This document shows, in pieces, positions 1-6,896 of a stretch of 11,397 nucleotides of DNA. Source of the DNA: JAYRWN01 sp041917975 (GTDB lineage Bacteria > Bacteroidota > Bacteroidia > Chitinophagales > Saprospiraceae). The notes beneath the pieces were generated by a model. The model was not told the origin of the DNA and made no database searches. It was given only the letters and a program-made list of their open reading frames with translations. The translations under genes were made by a program, and so were the position numbers. Each line of letters opens with the position of its first letter. Within the stretch, counting starts at the first letter, position 1. The DNA lies in contig JAYRWN010000359.1 in the NCBI GenBank assembly GCA_041917975.1, positions 1-11,397 on the forward strand. Reading direction: 5' to 3'.

Positions 1-80
1 AAAAATAATTCACTGGCTAATCTGATCACGTCGGGGTTGGCCTTGATTGAGTGAATTGTTTTTTTAGAGCTTGATGACAT
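1..80 (-). CDS. Possible N-terminus of an unidentified protein, cut by the left edge
   Basis: A minus-strand ATG at 80-78 opens a frame that stays open to the window edge (26 codons). It begins MSSSSKKTIHSIKANPDV and continues IRLASELF. The composition is protein-like (short polar/basic N-terminus, then an amphipathic stretch), but I do not recognise the family. No convincing Bacteroidota promoter was found upstream. With so few codons, chance openness cannot be excluded. The rest of the gene, if real, lies to the left. Confidence 0.3.
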   Translation of the reverse strand, partial: MSSSSKKTIHSIKANPDVIRLASELF

Positions 81-447
81 TCTATTAAGTGATTAATTTC
101 TAGTTATAAAAAGCTGCGGCACCACCCACATAGAATTGATTTAAATTAAATGATTATCCGCGATCATACCTAACTTCCTGAGTAACTGGATATCACCATT
201 AGTTACTATCAATTAGATTATCCTAAAGTAATTTTTTTGTTGCAATTTTGACCTTATCCATTTTAGCTAAAAAGCGTTCAAAAATCCGTGAAAAACAAAA
301 TACTGTTTGAGCCTTAACGTAGTCTAAAAGGAATCCATTTTTTGTATTAAAATGTTCTTATTCAAGGATATATGCTCTGGCGAGTTTATTTTGTTTAGGA
401 TTTTTGGATGCTTTTTAGCATGAAGAAATGGATAAAGTCTTGACTTT

Positions 448-480
448 CCTGCCTGCCGAGCATAATTCGGCGCAGGCAGG
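448..480. repeat. GC-rich hairpin (CCTGCCTG palindrome)
   Basis: CCTGCCTG (448-455) pairs with CAGGCAGG (473-480), and CCGA (456-459) pairs with TCGG (467-470). The loop is GCATAAT and there is a two-base bulge at 471-472. It is far more GC-rich than the surrounding DNA. There is no T-tract on either side, so it is not a standard terminator. The form suggests a dispersed palindromic (REP- or MITE-like) element. Membership of a family is inference. Confidence 0.6.
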
Positions 481-483
481 TTG

Positions 484-540
484 GTCCTTTTGTGCAAGTC
501 GTAGCGAAGCGGAGATCCCGCACTGCGGGGACAAAAGGAC
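484..540. repeat. Two-level hairpin element next to the first palindrome
   Basis: GTCCTTTTGT (484-493) is an exact reverse complement of ACAAAAGGAC (531-540). Inside it, CCCGC (517-521) pairs with GCGGG (525-529) around the loop ACT. Together with 448-480 this forms a compact folded island of about 90 bp in AT-rich DNA. It may be an intergenic repeat, a small non-autonomous mobile element or a structured RNA. Nothing seen decides between these. Confidence 0.55.
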
Positions 541-998
541 GAAAGGCAAAATCGAAGTGAGGTAGCCGGGCAATCAAAGATAAAGTTACAGCAAAGACAA
601 TTTACTACAATAAAGGGCTAAGCATTTTTTGGTAACTTTACGGATATTCATATTAAATTAATAGTATAATATTTTTAAAATCTTCACCATTTTTTATAAA
701 AATTCAGGTTGACCAAGTTTAACTGATCTGAGTTTTGTTGTGCCAAAATTTATCCGACGAATCATTTTTTTCAAGAGGGCCAGGTAGATTATAAAAGAAA
801 TATCTAGTGTTAATAGTTTTTTATCGATAAATTACTGGTCATTTTTTGTTAAATTAGTCGCCACTATTTTAACTTTTAACGACTCTTTACCGACCGCAGT
901 GGTCTATTTAAAAATTATATAAAAACAGTTTCCAGAAAATAATAACTTAATTTCGGACCACCAGAAATTACTTCATTCACTGTTTGATATTATAAACT

Positions 999-1337
999 AT
1001 GGCTCAAATACCTTTTCAAACCATCGATTGGTCTAATATTAATAAAACAGAACATCCTGGTGAACAGGGTACAGCCTATTGGCAAACCTTACAACTGGAT
1101 GGCCTGAGGATCAGATTAGTTGAATATTCCAAAGGATACCTGGCTGATCATTGGTGCCAGAAAGGTCACCTTGTTCATTGTCTTGAAGGTGCCTTTACCA
1201 GTGAATTAGCCACCGGCGAACTATTCACTTTACATAAAGGCGGAACCTATGTGGTGTCGGATTTACTTAGTTCACACCGCTCCAGCTCTCCTGAAGGGGT
1301 TAAACTTATAATTATTGATGGGGATTTTTTAAAATAA
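999..1337 (+). CDS. DHCW-motif cupin-fold protein
   Basis: A 112-residue protein resembling the small Bacteroidota single-domain cupins named for a DHCW motif; here it reads DHWC at residues 50-53. Further cupin-like features are H57 and H60 in a short strand before CLEG (61-64), the GELFTL strand (73-78), and SSHR (91-94) followed by a terminal VKLIIIDGDFLK strand. The Asp/His/Cys cluster would be expected to bind a metal, but substrate and reaction are not known for this family. Its full length matches a single cupin barrel, so the gene looks intact. A 75-residue frame starts four bases after its stop, suggesting co-transcription. Family recognition is from memory of the motif pattern. Confidence 0.8.
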   Translation: MAQIPFQTIDWSNINKTEHPGEQGTAYWQTLQLDGLRIRLVEYSKGYLADHWCQKGHLVHCLEGAFTSELATGELFTLHKGGTYVVSDLLSSHRSSSPEGVKLIIIDGDFLK

Positions 1338-1341
1338 TTCA

Positions 1342-1569
1342 ATGATTGACAAATGCAGGAGTATTACAGAACTTCATGAATTAGTTTCTTTATATGATTC
1401 CTCTGATGTAACTACGATACATCATGATACAATAGAATTGCTATACAGTGTAAAGAATACTGCGATACATGGCGATTTAGACTTCCTGATTGAGTCCGAT
1501 AACTCTGCTGCCAGGGCAGCTTGTGAGGCATTGGATTCATTGTTACAAGATATACGTGATAATTGGTAA
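1342..1569 (+). CDS. Hypothetical protein, 75 residues
   Basis: The ATG lies four bases after the cupin stop codon on the same strand, so the two are probably transcribed together. The protein is acidic and seems mainly helical, with no signal peptide or membrane segment. Residues around VKNTAIHGD faintly recall the basic-x4-H motif of HEPN domains, but this is far too short to assign. Its 3' end touches the minus-strand DUF4143 remnant at 1567, so the reading frame could have been cut by the same rearrangement and be a shortened version of something longer. Function unknown. Confidence 0.5.
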   Translation: MIDKCRSITELHELVSLYDSSDVTTIHHDTIELLYSVKNTAIHGDLDFLIESDNSAARAACEALDSLLQDIRDNW

Positions 1570-1683
1570 AAGGTCCAGTTCCACCCATGCCTGTGAGCTG
1601 CAATAAAACACCTCGTTATCCCTTTTGCCGAGCTTTGCAACCACCTCTTGCATGGCAAACCCTTCCCAGGAGGCGCCGATTTT
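1567..1683 (-). pseudogene. Fragment of a DUF4143-family ATPase
   Basis: In one minus-strand frame this stretch reads KIGASWEGFAMQEVVAKLG and continues ...NEVFYCSSQAWVELDLL. This matches the conserved core of the C-terminal DUF4143 domain of AAA ATPases (family pattern LGASWEGF...ELDLL). Only about 39 residues remain of proteins normally near 400. There is no ATPase domain, and the frame stops shortly downstream inside the 75-residue gene's DNA. On the upstream side the similarity ends about ten bases from the 41-nt palindrome. It is therefore a remnant, not a gene. The exact boundaries are approximate. Confidence 0.7.
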
Positions 1684-1690
1684 AATGCAT

Positions 1691-1828
1691 TTATCCTTGA
1701 ATTTTCGGAATGATACTCCGAATTTTCAAGGATGTATAGTTGACTAGCTCACCCATTGCCTGGTCTAAATTATCTGCAAATTCAACAAAATCTGTAAATT
1801 TACGGTGAAACTCAGGATATAACCACAT
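1691..1828 (-). pseudogene. Short minus-strand frame, possible gene remnant
   Basis: The frame starts with MWLYPEFHRKFTDFVEF, goes on through ADNLDQAMGELVNYTSL, and ends inside the palindrome at 1693-1733. The composition is protein-like. A second open stretch just upstream in another frame (reading TIAQLLGEESDVV) could be the preceding part of the same gene after a frameshift. I do not recognise the family. It may equally be a chance frame. It belongs to the same block of minus-strand debris as the DUF4143 fragment. Confidence 0.25.
1693..1733. repeat. 41-nt near-perfect palindrome
   Basis: ATCCTTGAA (1693-1701) pairs with TTCAAGGAT (1725-1733), and TTCGGA (1704-1709) pairs with TCCGAA (1717-1722). 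They are separated by a TT/TT internal mismatch and a seven-base loop, ATGATAC. No T-run follows on either strand, so it is unlikely to be a simple terminator. It sits ten bases from the edge of the DUF4143 remnant, which suggests a recombination scar or small repeat, but that is inference. Confidence 0.6.
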
Positions 1829-1881
1829 CAGATTCTTCGCCTAATAATTGAGCAATCGTTAGATATTAACGAAATAAAACT

Positions 1882-2235
1882 ATGGCTAAAAATATCGTTA
1901 CAAAAAATAGAAATTCTATAAATATCAACATACAAATCGTTCTCTTCCAGGAAAATAACATATGGGTTGCTTATTGCCCGGCCTTAGAATTGTCTTCTTA
2001 CAGCGACGATCAGGAAGAGGCTAAAACGGCATTTGATGAGGCGATAAATATCTTTTTTGCTGAAACGGACCGCAAAGGCACATTGGAACGTTATCTTTTA
2101 AAATTGGGGTGGCAGCTCCAATTAAAACCAAAGCCGATCTATAATCAGCCAGATTTCTCCTTGCAGAAAAATCAGAGACTACGGCATAAAAATACACACA
2201 TTTATTTCGAACAGGTAGCCATCCCGGTAGCCTAA
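1882..2235 (+). CDS. hicB: HicB-family antitoxin
   Basis: A 117-residue protein whose residues 13-60 fit the HicB partial RNase-H-like fold. The strand INIQIVLFQENNIWVAYCPA is followed by the typical LELSSYSDDQEEAKTAF turn-helix. HicB proteins bind and neutralise the HicA mRNA interferase and often repress their own operon. The C-terminus is short and basic and ends in EQVAIPVA; I do not see a clear helix-turn-helix or ribbon-helix-helix. The hicA frame begins five bases after the stop. The antitoxin-first order is the reverse of the classic hicAB order. The start ATG follows an AT-rich leader with no clear Shine-Dalgarno sequence. Confidence 0.75.
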   Translation: MAKNIVTKNRNSININIQIVLFQENNIWVAYCPALELSSYSDDQEEAKTAFDEAINIFFAETDRKGTLERYLLKLGWQLQLKPKPIYNQPDFSLQKNQRLRHKNTHIYFEQVAIPVA

Positions 2236-2240
2236 TATTT

Positions 2241-2285
2241 ATGGGACTTAAGCCGATTTCAACTGCTAAATGGAAAAATGGTTGA
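2241..2285 (+). other. Displaced N-terminal codons of hicA
   Basis: An ATG five bases after hicB opens a 14-codon frame that starts MGLKPISTAKW and then hits TGA at 2283. These residues look like the usual N-terminus of Bacteroidota HicA proteins. They run into the downstream toxin frame if one base is restored, or if the ribosome slips by -1, at the five-A run 2274-2278. So the ancestral hicA probably started here. Confidence 0.55.
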
Positions 2286-2476
2286 ATTATCGTGGCCTTG
2301 AATATAAACGAACCGTTGGAAGCCATGAAGTGTGGGATTATCCGGACGATTCACTGTTAAGGCCGGTTGTTTTTAGAGGTGCTAAGAAAGAAATCCCCGG
2401 GTTGCACATCTACACCAACCTCCATACTTTAGGCGTAGACAGCGCCACCTTCCAAAAAGAAATTAAGCATCTATAA
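2270..2476 (+). CDS. hicA: HicA-family toxin, N-terminus displaced by a frameshift
   Basis: A 68-residue frame with HicA hallmarks: GSHEVW with the histidine expected to be catalytic, then KKEIPGLHIYTNLHTLGV and a final helix. HicA toxins have a double-stranded RNA-binding-like fold and cleave mRNA when HicB is lost. The codon before this ATG is TAA, so the frame cannot extend upstream, and most of helix 1 lies in another frame at 2241. The toxin may therefore be truncated, made by frameshifting, or inactive. The catalytic His and core strands are intact. It pairs with the upstream HicB. Its 3' end faces the DAHP synthase gene across 47 bases. Confidence 0.7.
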   Translation: MEKWLNYRGLEYKRTVGSHEVWDYPDDSLLRPVVFRGAKKEIPGLHIYTNLHTLGVDSATFQKEIKHL

Positions 2477-2523
2477 TTGCCTCGAATGGAGTCCGAACCT
2501 CTCCTGCGTCCAAGCTCCACCAC

Positions 2524-3534
2524 CTACCAGCTCTCCCTTAAACTATACGCCGCCCGCAACTTCTGATACAACTCCCCAGCTTCGGCATAATTCAAGGTCT
2601 GCTGGCCGTCAGAGGCGGCTTTTTCAGGGGTTTCGTGCACCTCCATGATGATGCCGTCGGCACCGGCCATCAGGGCCGCCAGAGCCACCGGCTCGACATA
2701 GCGGCGGATGCCGATGCCGTGGGAGGGATCGGCGATGACCGGCAAATGGGTCATGTTTTTGAGCATAGCGATGGCGTTGATGTCCATGGTGTTGCGATAT
2801 CCTTTTTCATAGGAGCGGATGCCGCGCTCGCAGAGCATAATTTTTTCATTGCCATGCACGAAGATGTATTCCGCGCCCTGCAGTAATTCTTCCATGGTCC
2901 CGGAGATGCCGCGCTTGAGCAGGACCGGTTTATCCACTTCGCCCAGAGCATCCAGCAGGTTAAAATTCTGACTATTGCGCGCCCCTACCTGGAAGACATC
3001 CACATAATCGTACATCTGGCCGATCTGCTCCACCATCATCACCTCGGTGATGATCTTGATGCCGTGCTCGCGGCAGATGCGGTGAAACATTTTTAAGCCT
3101 TCGGTGCCCAGACCCCGGAAAGCATAGGGCGAACTGCGCGGTTTAAACACGCCGCCGCGCATCACCTGAATGTTATGATCCACCAGGTGCCGTACGATGC
3201 TGTGTACCTGCTCCTCAGACTCGATGGAGCAGGGACCGGCCATGATCTGAAAATGGCCGTCGCCGATGAGCAAACCATCACCCAGATCCACTGAGGATTC
3301 CTGCACTTTCCATTTGGCTGAGACCAGCTTGTATTCATCACTCACCCGGTGGATGTCTTTGATGCCCGGCATACTGCCAATGCGACGGATGTCAAACTCC
3401 GCTTTACCCACGGCCACCAGGTAATGATTAAACTGGGTGCGTACTTCGCGGGACTTGTAGCCGATGTTTTTTAGTTCATGCTGTAAGGCCGTGAAATGGT
3501 CCTTGGATAACTGGTGCTCGAGTTGGATAATCAT
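2524..3534 (-). CDS. aroF: 3-deoxy-7-phosphoheptulonate (DAHP) synthase, type I-beta
   Basis: This enzyme condenses phosphoenolpyruvate and erythrose 4-phosphate to DAHP, the first step of the shikimate pathway. At 336 residues it matches Thermotoga-type I-beta enzymes. Residues 1-75 form an ACT/ferredoxin-like regulatory domain and the rest is the barrel. Motifs in order: GPCSIES (100-106), RGGVFKPRSSPYAFRGLG (126-143), QVGARNSQNF (182-191), KPVLLKRG (202-209), ADPSHG (268-273), MEVH (297-300). The predicted metal ligands C102, H272, E298 and D309 are all present. No chorismate mutase domain is attached. It starts one base after the trpA stop and is the last gene of the operon, so precursor supply should follow tryptophan control. 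The gene symbol is approximate (aroF/aroG naming varies). Confidence 0.93.
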   Translation of the reverse strand: MIIQLEHQLSKDHFTALQHELKNIGYKSREVRTQFNHYLVAVGKAEFDIRRIGSMPGIKDIHRVSDEYKLVSAKWKVQESSVDLGDGLLIGDGHFQIMAGPCSIESEEQVHSIVRHLVDHNIQVMRGGVFKPRSSPYAFRGLGTEGLKMFHRICREHGIKIITEVMMVEQIGQMYDYVDVFQVGARNSQNFNLLDALGEVDKPVLLKRGISGTMEELLQGAEYIFVHGNEKIMLCERGIRSYEKGYRNTMDINAIAMLKNMTHLPVIADPSHGIGIRRYVEPVALAALMAGADGIIMEVHETPEKAASDGQQTLNYAEAGELYQKLRAAYSLRESW

Positions 3535-3535
3535 G

Positions 3536-4321
3536 TTAGATGTGAGGTTTTATAGTTTGAATAAAGGCAGTAGTCGCGGAAGCAATGCCTTCTCCTTCGT
3601 GAGCGCCAAGATGACGGATGTAGGCGCTGCCTACAATGGCGCCGCGGGCGTAGTCGCAGGCGGTGTCGAACGTCTGGCGGTTACTGATGCCGAAGCCGAT
3701 AAACTGCGGGTGCTGCAGGTTCATGCTGCGGATGCGCTGAAAATAATCCACCTGGCCTTCCTGCAGCCCGTCTTTGACCCCGGTGATAGAACTGCTGGAC
3801 ACCACATAGATGAAGCCGGTGGTCAACGTGTCGATATAACGGATGCGCTCTTCCGGCGTCTGCGGCGTAATCAGAAAACACAGGCGCAAGTTGTATTTCT
3901 CCAGCAGTGGGGCATACGTCTCGGCATACTCATGCAGCGGCAGGTCCGGGATGATCAGGGCATCCACGCCATGCGTCCAGCAGGCGGCAAAAAATTTCTC
4001 CTCCCCATATTGCAACACCGGGTTAAAATACCCCATGACGATGAAGGGCATGTCGGTTAGCTGCCGGGCCTGCCCGATTTGGCTGAACATGTGGTCGATG
4101 GTCATGCCCTGACGCAGAGCTGCTTCGCTGCTTTGCTGGATGATCGGACCATCCGCCAAGGGATCAGAATAGGGCAGGCCGATCTCCACCAGGTCTACGC
4201 CGGCAGCATCCAGGGCCTGGATGATCTCCATGGTGGAGTCCAGCTGTGGATAACCGGCGGTAAAATATACGTTGAGCAGGCGTTGACGGGGGCCGGCCAG
4301 CAGGTCGTCCAATCTATTCAT
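3536..4321 (-). CDS. trpA: Tryptophan synthase alpha subunit
   Basis: TrpA cleaves indole-3-glycerol phosphate to indole and glyceraldehyde 3-phosphate inside the alpha2-beta2 complex and channels indole to TrpB. The 261-residue TIM barrel has the signature DLVEIGLPYSDPLADGP (43-59). It contains the two catalytic acids, E46 and D57 (equivalent to Glu49 and Asp60 in the Salmonella enzyme). Loop 6 is present as SSSITGVKDG, and the phosphate-binding glycines follow (FGISN, GAIVGSAYI). The ATG lies inside the end of trpB (8-nt overlap, ATGAATAG), which favours translational coupling of the two subunits. Confidence 0.96.
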   Translation of the reverse strand: MNRLDDLLAGPRQRLLNVYFTAGYPQLDSTMEIIQALDAAGVDLVEIGLPYSDPLADGPIIQQSSEAALRQGMTIDHMFSQIGQARQLTDMPFIVMGYFNPVLQYGEEKFFAACWTHGVDALIIPDLPLHEYAETYAPLLEKYNLRLCFLITPQTPEERIRYIDTLTTGFIYVVSSSSITGVKDGLQEGQVDYFQRIRSMNLQHPQFIGFGISNRQTFDTACDYARGAIVGSAYIRHLGAHEGEGIASATTAFIQTIKPHI

Positions 4322-5498
4322 GAGGCAAATGTTTAATGTAGGTTTCCAAATCTTTATCGCCGCGGCCCGATAAATTAATGACGATGTGGCTGTCCGGCTG
4401 AATCTCCATCACCTCCAGGGCGGCCAGCGCATGCGCCGATTCCAGGGCGGGGATGATGCCTTCCAGTCGTGTGAGCAAATAAGCGGCTTGCAGAGCATCG
4501 GCATCCGTAATACTGATGGCCTTCGCGCGTCCGCTGGTGATGAGGTGCGCATGCAACGGCCCGATACCCGGATAATCCAATCCCGCCGAAATGGAGTGCG
4601 GTTCGACGATCTGTCCATCCGCCGTCTGCATCAGCAGGGTCTTGCTGCCGTGGATGATGCCGGCGCTACCCAGCACACTGGTCGCCGCCGACCTGCCGCT
4701 ATGGATGCCTTCCCCGGCAGCTTCCACCGCCACCAGTTGCACGTCCGGGCGATGCAGATAATGGTAAAAAATACCGGCGGCATTACTTCCCCCGCCCACA
4801 CAGGCCATGACCACATCCGGATAGTCGCGTCCAATCTTTTCCAACAGCTGGGCTTGTACTTCTTCGCTGATGACGGCCTGGAATCTGGCCACCATCTCAG
4901 GATAAGGGTGTGGTCCAACCACCGAGCCAATGATGTAATGGGTATCCTCGGGATTATTGATCCAGTCGCGGATGGCTTCGTTGGTGGCGTCCTTAAGGGT
5001 TTTACTGCCACTGGAGGCGGGGCGTACTTCCGCCCCAAGCATTTTCATCCGGGCCACATTGGGGGCCTGGCGTTTGATATCCACTTCACCCATGTACACC
5101 ACACAAGGCAGATTCTTCAAGGCGCACACCGTAGCCGTAGCCACACCATGTTGACCGGCGCCGGTTTCAGCGATGATGCGAGTCTTTCCAAGACGTTGGG
5201 CTAACAGGATCTGCCCGATAGTATTATTGATTTTATGGGCCCCGGTATGATTAAGGTCTTCACGCTTTAGGTATATGTGTGCGCCATAACGTTTAGAGAG
5301 GCGTGGCGCCAGATATAAAGGCGAGGGCCGCCCGACATAGTCTTTAAGCAACGACTTATACTCGCGTTGGAATTCCGGGTCGCTGATGATGCTTTCAAAA
5401 TTCCGGCGCAGGGTCTCGACGTTATGATAGAGCATCTCGGGGATGTAAGCCCCTCCGAAGCGGCCGTAATAGCCGCGAGCGTCAATGGTGTAGGACAT
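4314..5498 (-). CDS. trpB: Tryptophan synthase beta subunit
   Basis: TrpB is the pyridoxal-phosphate enzyme joining indole and serine to give tryptophan. The 394-residue protein is full length for the TrpB1 type that pairs with TrpA. The Schiff-base lysine is K89 in LNHTGAHKINN, and the catalytic glutamate is E111 in AETGAGQHGVA. The phosphate loop GGGSNA is at 235-240, and the late NLSGRGDKD motif is present. The start ATG lies inside the last codons of trpF (17-nt overlap), and the stop lies inside trpA. Confidence 0.97.
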   Translation of the reverse strand: MSYTIDARGYYGRFGGAYIPEMLYHNVETLRRNFESIISDPEFQREYKSLLKDYVGRPSPLYLAPRLSKRYGAHIYLKREDLNHTGAHKINNTIGQILLAQRLGKTRIIAETGAGQHGVATATVCALKNLPCVVYMGEVDIKRQAPNVARMKMLGAEVRPASSGSKTLKDATNEAIRDWINNPEDTHYIIGSVVGPHPYPEMVARFQAVISEEVQAQLLEKIGRDYPDVVMACVGGGSNAAGIFYHYLHRPDVQLVAVEAAGEGIHSGRSAATSVLGSAGIIHGSKTLLMQTADGQIVEPHSISAGLDYPGIGPLHAHLITSGRAKAISITDADALQAAYLLTRLEGIIPALESAHALAALEVMEIQPDSHIVINLSGRGDKDLETYIKHLPHE

Positions 5499-6099
5499 AA
5501 ATAAAATTTTCCAGTAATGAAATGTTTTTTACCGCCGGAGCATCCTCAAACCTTGAATTTAAGTCTACTCCTATAAAATACGGGTGCTGAAAGGTCTTGA
5601 TTTTCTCACCCCAATCCGGCTGAATTCCACCGCTGAGCAAAAAAGGCCGCGGACCGGTATAATGTTCTAACAACTCCCAGCGAAAGGCCGAACCATTGCC
5701 ACCGGGATAAGCGCCTTTAGCATCAAATAAAAACAGCTGCACAAATGGGGCATAGGCATGTGTGACCGAAAATTCGAAGTCACCGTCCACCGCCAATGCC
5801 TTCCAGACAGGAACCTTTGCCCCAAGTTCAGCGCAATATTCCGGGCTTTCCTGTCCATGCAATTGCACGATATCCAGATCATATTCCCGCACCGCATCCA
5901 TCACTTCCAGCAAAGGCAGGTTGACCGTAACGCCTACCCGTTTTTTGGTCCCGGTGCAGGTCCGGTCAGGAACTGCCGTCACAAACCGGGGCGATGATGG
6001 ATAAAGAATAAATCCCAGGTAATCCACCGGCAGCCGGCTTACCGACTGCACGTTTGATGCATCACGCAATCCGCAAACTTTTATTAAAGGGTTAGCCAT
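5482..6099 (-). CDS. trpF: Phosphoribosylanthranilate isomerase
   Basis: TrpF performs the Amadori rearrangement of N-(5-phosphoribosyl)anthranilate. The 205-residue TIM barrel has the catalytic Cys in IKVCGLR (C9) and the catalytic Asp in FLFDAKGAYPGGNG (D126). Phosphate-binding motifs LSGGI and GVDLNSRFE follow. The usual PGxKD near the end reads APAVKN here, a modest departure. It is a separate gene rather than a TrpCF fusion, and overlaps trpC by 8 nt (ATGGCTAA) and trpB by 17 nt. Confidence 0.95.
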   Translation of the reverse strand: MANPLIKVCGLRDASNVQSVSRLPVDYLGFILYPSSPRFVTAVPDRTCTGTKKRVGVTVNLPLLEVMDAVREYDLDIVQLHGQESPEYCAELGAKVPVWKALAVDGDFEFSVTHAYAPFVQLFLFDAKGAYPGGNGSAFRWELLEHYTGPRPFLLSGGIQPDWGEKIKTFQHPYFIGVDLNSRFEDAPAVKNISLLENFIYVLHH

Positions 6100-6892
6100 G
6101 AGTAGCCAGACGCTGAAGGGTTTGAATGAATTGAGTACACTTTTTGGCCGGATCGGCTTGTTTCATAAAATATTCGCCGATCAAAAAACCCTGATACCCC
6201 AGGCGGCGTAAGTGTATTACCGTCTCCGGATTATCCAAGCCGCTTTCACTGATCAGCACTTTATCTTTGGGTAATTGGGCGAACATTTGTTCGGAAGTAT
6301 TGATGCCGGTGTGAAAGGACTTTAGGTTGCGGTTATTGACGCCGACCACATTTATTGGCTCGCAAATCTTTTCTATTTCTTCTGCGCTGTGTAATTCCAT
6401 CAGCACTTCCAGACCAAGATGCCGCGCAGTGGCTGCCAGGTTTTTGATCTCTTGTTTGCTGAGTATCTCGGCGATCAACAGAATGGCATCGGCTCCAATG
6501 GAACGGGCTTCGATGATCTGATATTCGTCCACGATAAAATCTTTGCGCAAAATAGGACAGTAGTTGAATTTTCGAGCCTGGGTGAGGTCCTCGTTTTTGC
6601 CGCCAAAAAATTTTTCGTCGGTGAGCACCGAGAGGGCGGAAGCACCGGCCATCATGTAACCAATAGTTACTTCTTCCACGTCCGCATAGGCATTAATCAG
6701 TCCTTTGGAAGGCGATTTGCGCTTAAATTCGGCGATGATGCCTTGTTTGTCCGGCCGGGTGATGTATGCGCTGAGCGAGACCGTGGGTGATTGAAAATAT
6801 AGACTTTTCTCCAGCTTTTTTACCGGCACCAGCTCCTTTTTTTCCTTGACTTCCTCTTTTTTATGTATAACTATTTCATCTAATATATTCAT
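6092..6892 (-). CDS. trpC: Indole-3-glycerol-phosphate synthase
   Basis: TrpC closes the indole ring by decarboxylating carboxyphenylamino-deoxyribulose phosphate. Numbered from the chosen start, the active-site residues E55 and K57 lie in IIAEFKRKSPSKG and K117 in ILRKDFIVD. E166 lies in LMELH, then come VGVNNRNL and the SESG loop (E216, S217). I chose the ATG at 6892 because MNILDEIVIHKKEEV matches the usual family N-terminus. It leaves four bases after the trpD stop. An in-frame ATG at 6907, overlapping trpD by 11 nt, would add MPNKV. Its codons look more AT-rich than those of trpA, trpB and the DAHP synthase. Confidence 0.94.
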   Translation of the reverse strand: MNILDEIVIHKKEEVKEKKELVPVKKLEKSLYFQSPTVSLSAYITRPDKQGIIAEFKRKSPSKGLINAYADVEEVTIGYMMAGASALSVLTDEKFFGGKNEDLTQARKFNYCPILRKDFIVDEYQIIEARSIGADAILLIAEILSKQEIKNLAATARHLGLEVLMELHSAEEIEKICEPINVVGVNNRNLKSFHTGINTSEQMFAQLPKDKVLISESGLDNPETVIHLRRLGYQGFLIGEYFMKQADPAKKCTQFIQTLQRLATHG

Positions 6893-6896
6893 GACC

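Larger units (their letters stand above)
81..998. other. AT-rich intergenic region, no gene recognised
   Basis: About 900 bases with frequent stops in all frames and long A/T runs. The only structured part is the GC-rich hairpin island at 448-540, listed separately. A 60-codon minus-strand open frame (395-577) runs across that island, and I regard it as a by-product of the repeat. No tRNA, rRNA or CRISPR pattern was seen. A weak TAATTTCG element at 948-955 could serve as the -7 box for the cupin gene, but no matching -33 TTG lies at the right distance. Confidence 0.6.

Noticed and set aside
395..577. A 60-codon minus-strand open frame in the left intergenic region
   Set aside because: It runs straight through the two hairpin structures at 448-540 and shows no recognisable domain. 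The openness is better explained by the GC-rich repeat.
2477..2523. tRNA/tmRNA-like 3' end (TCCGAAC loop, GCTCCACCA further on) between hicA and the DAHP synthase gene
   Set aside because: The arms do not pair properly and the spacing from the loop to CCA is wrong for an acceptor stem. No other cloverleaf arms were found. A TGGAG/CTCCA pairing here is also too weak to call a terminator.
4386..5204. Long plus-strand open frame (272 codons) antisense to trpB
   Set aside because: It lies entirely within trpB, whose active-site motifs are intact. The antisense translation is rich in His, Gly and Arg, typical of the reverse reading of a GC-rich gene. The plus-strand frames within trpA (3464-4060) and the DAHP synthase gene (2635-2886) were rejected for the same reason.
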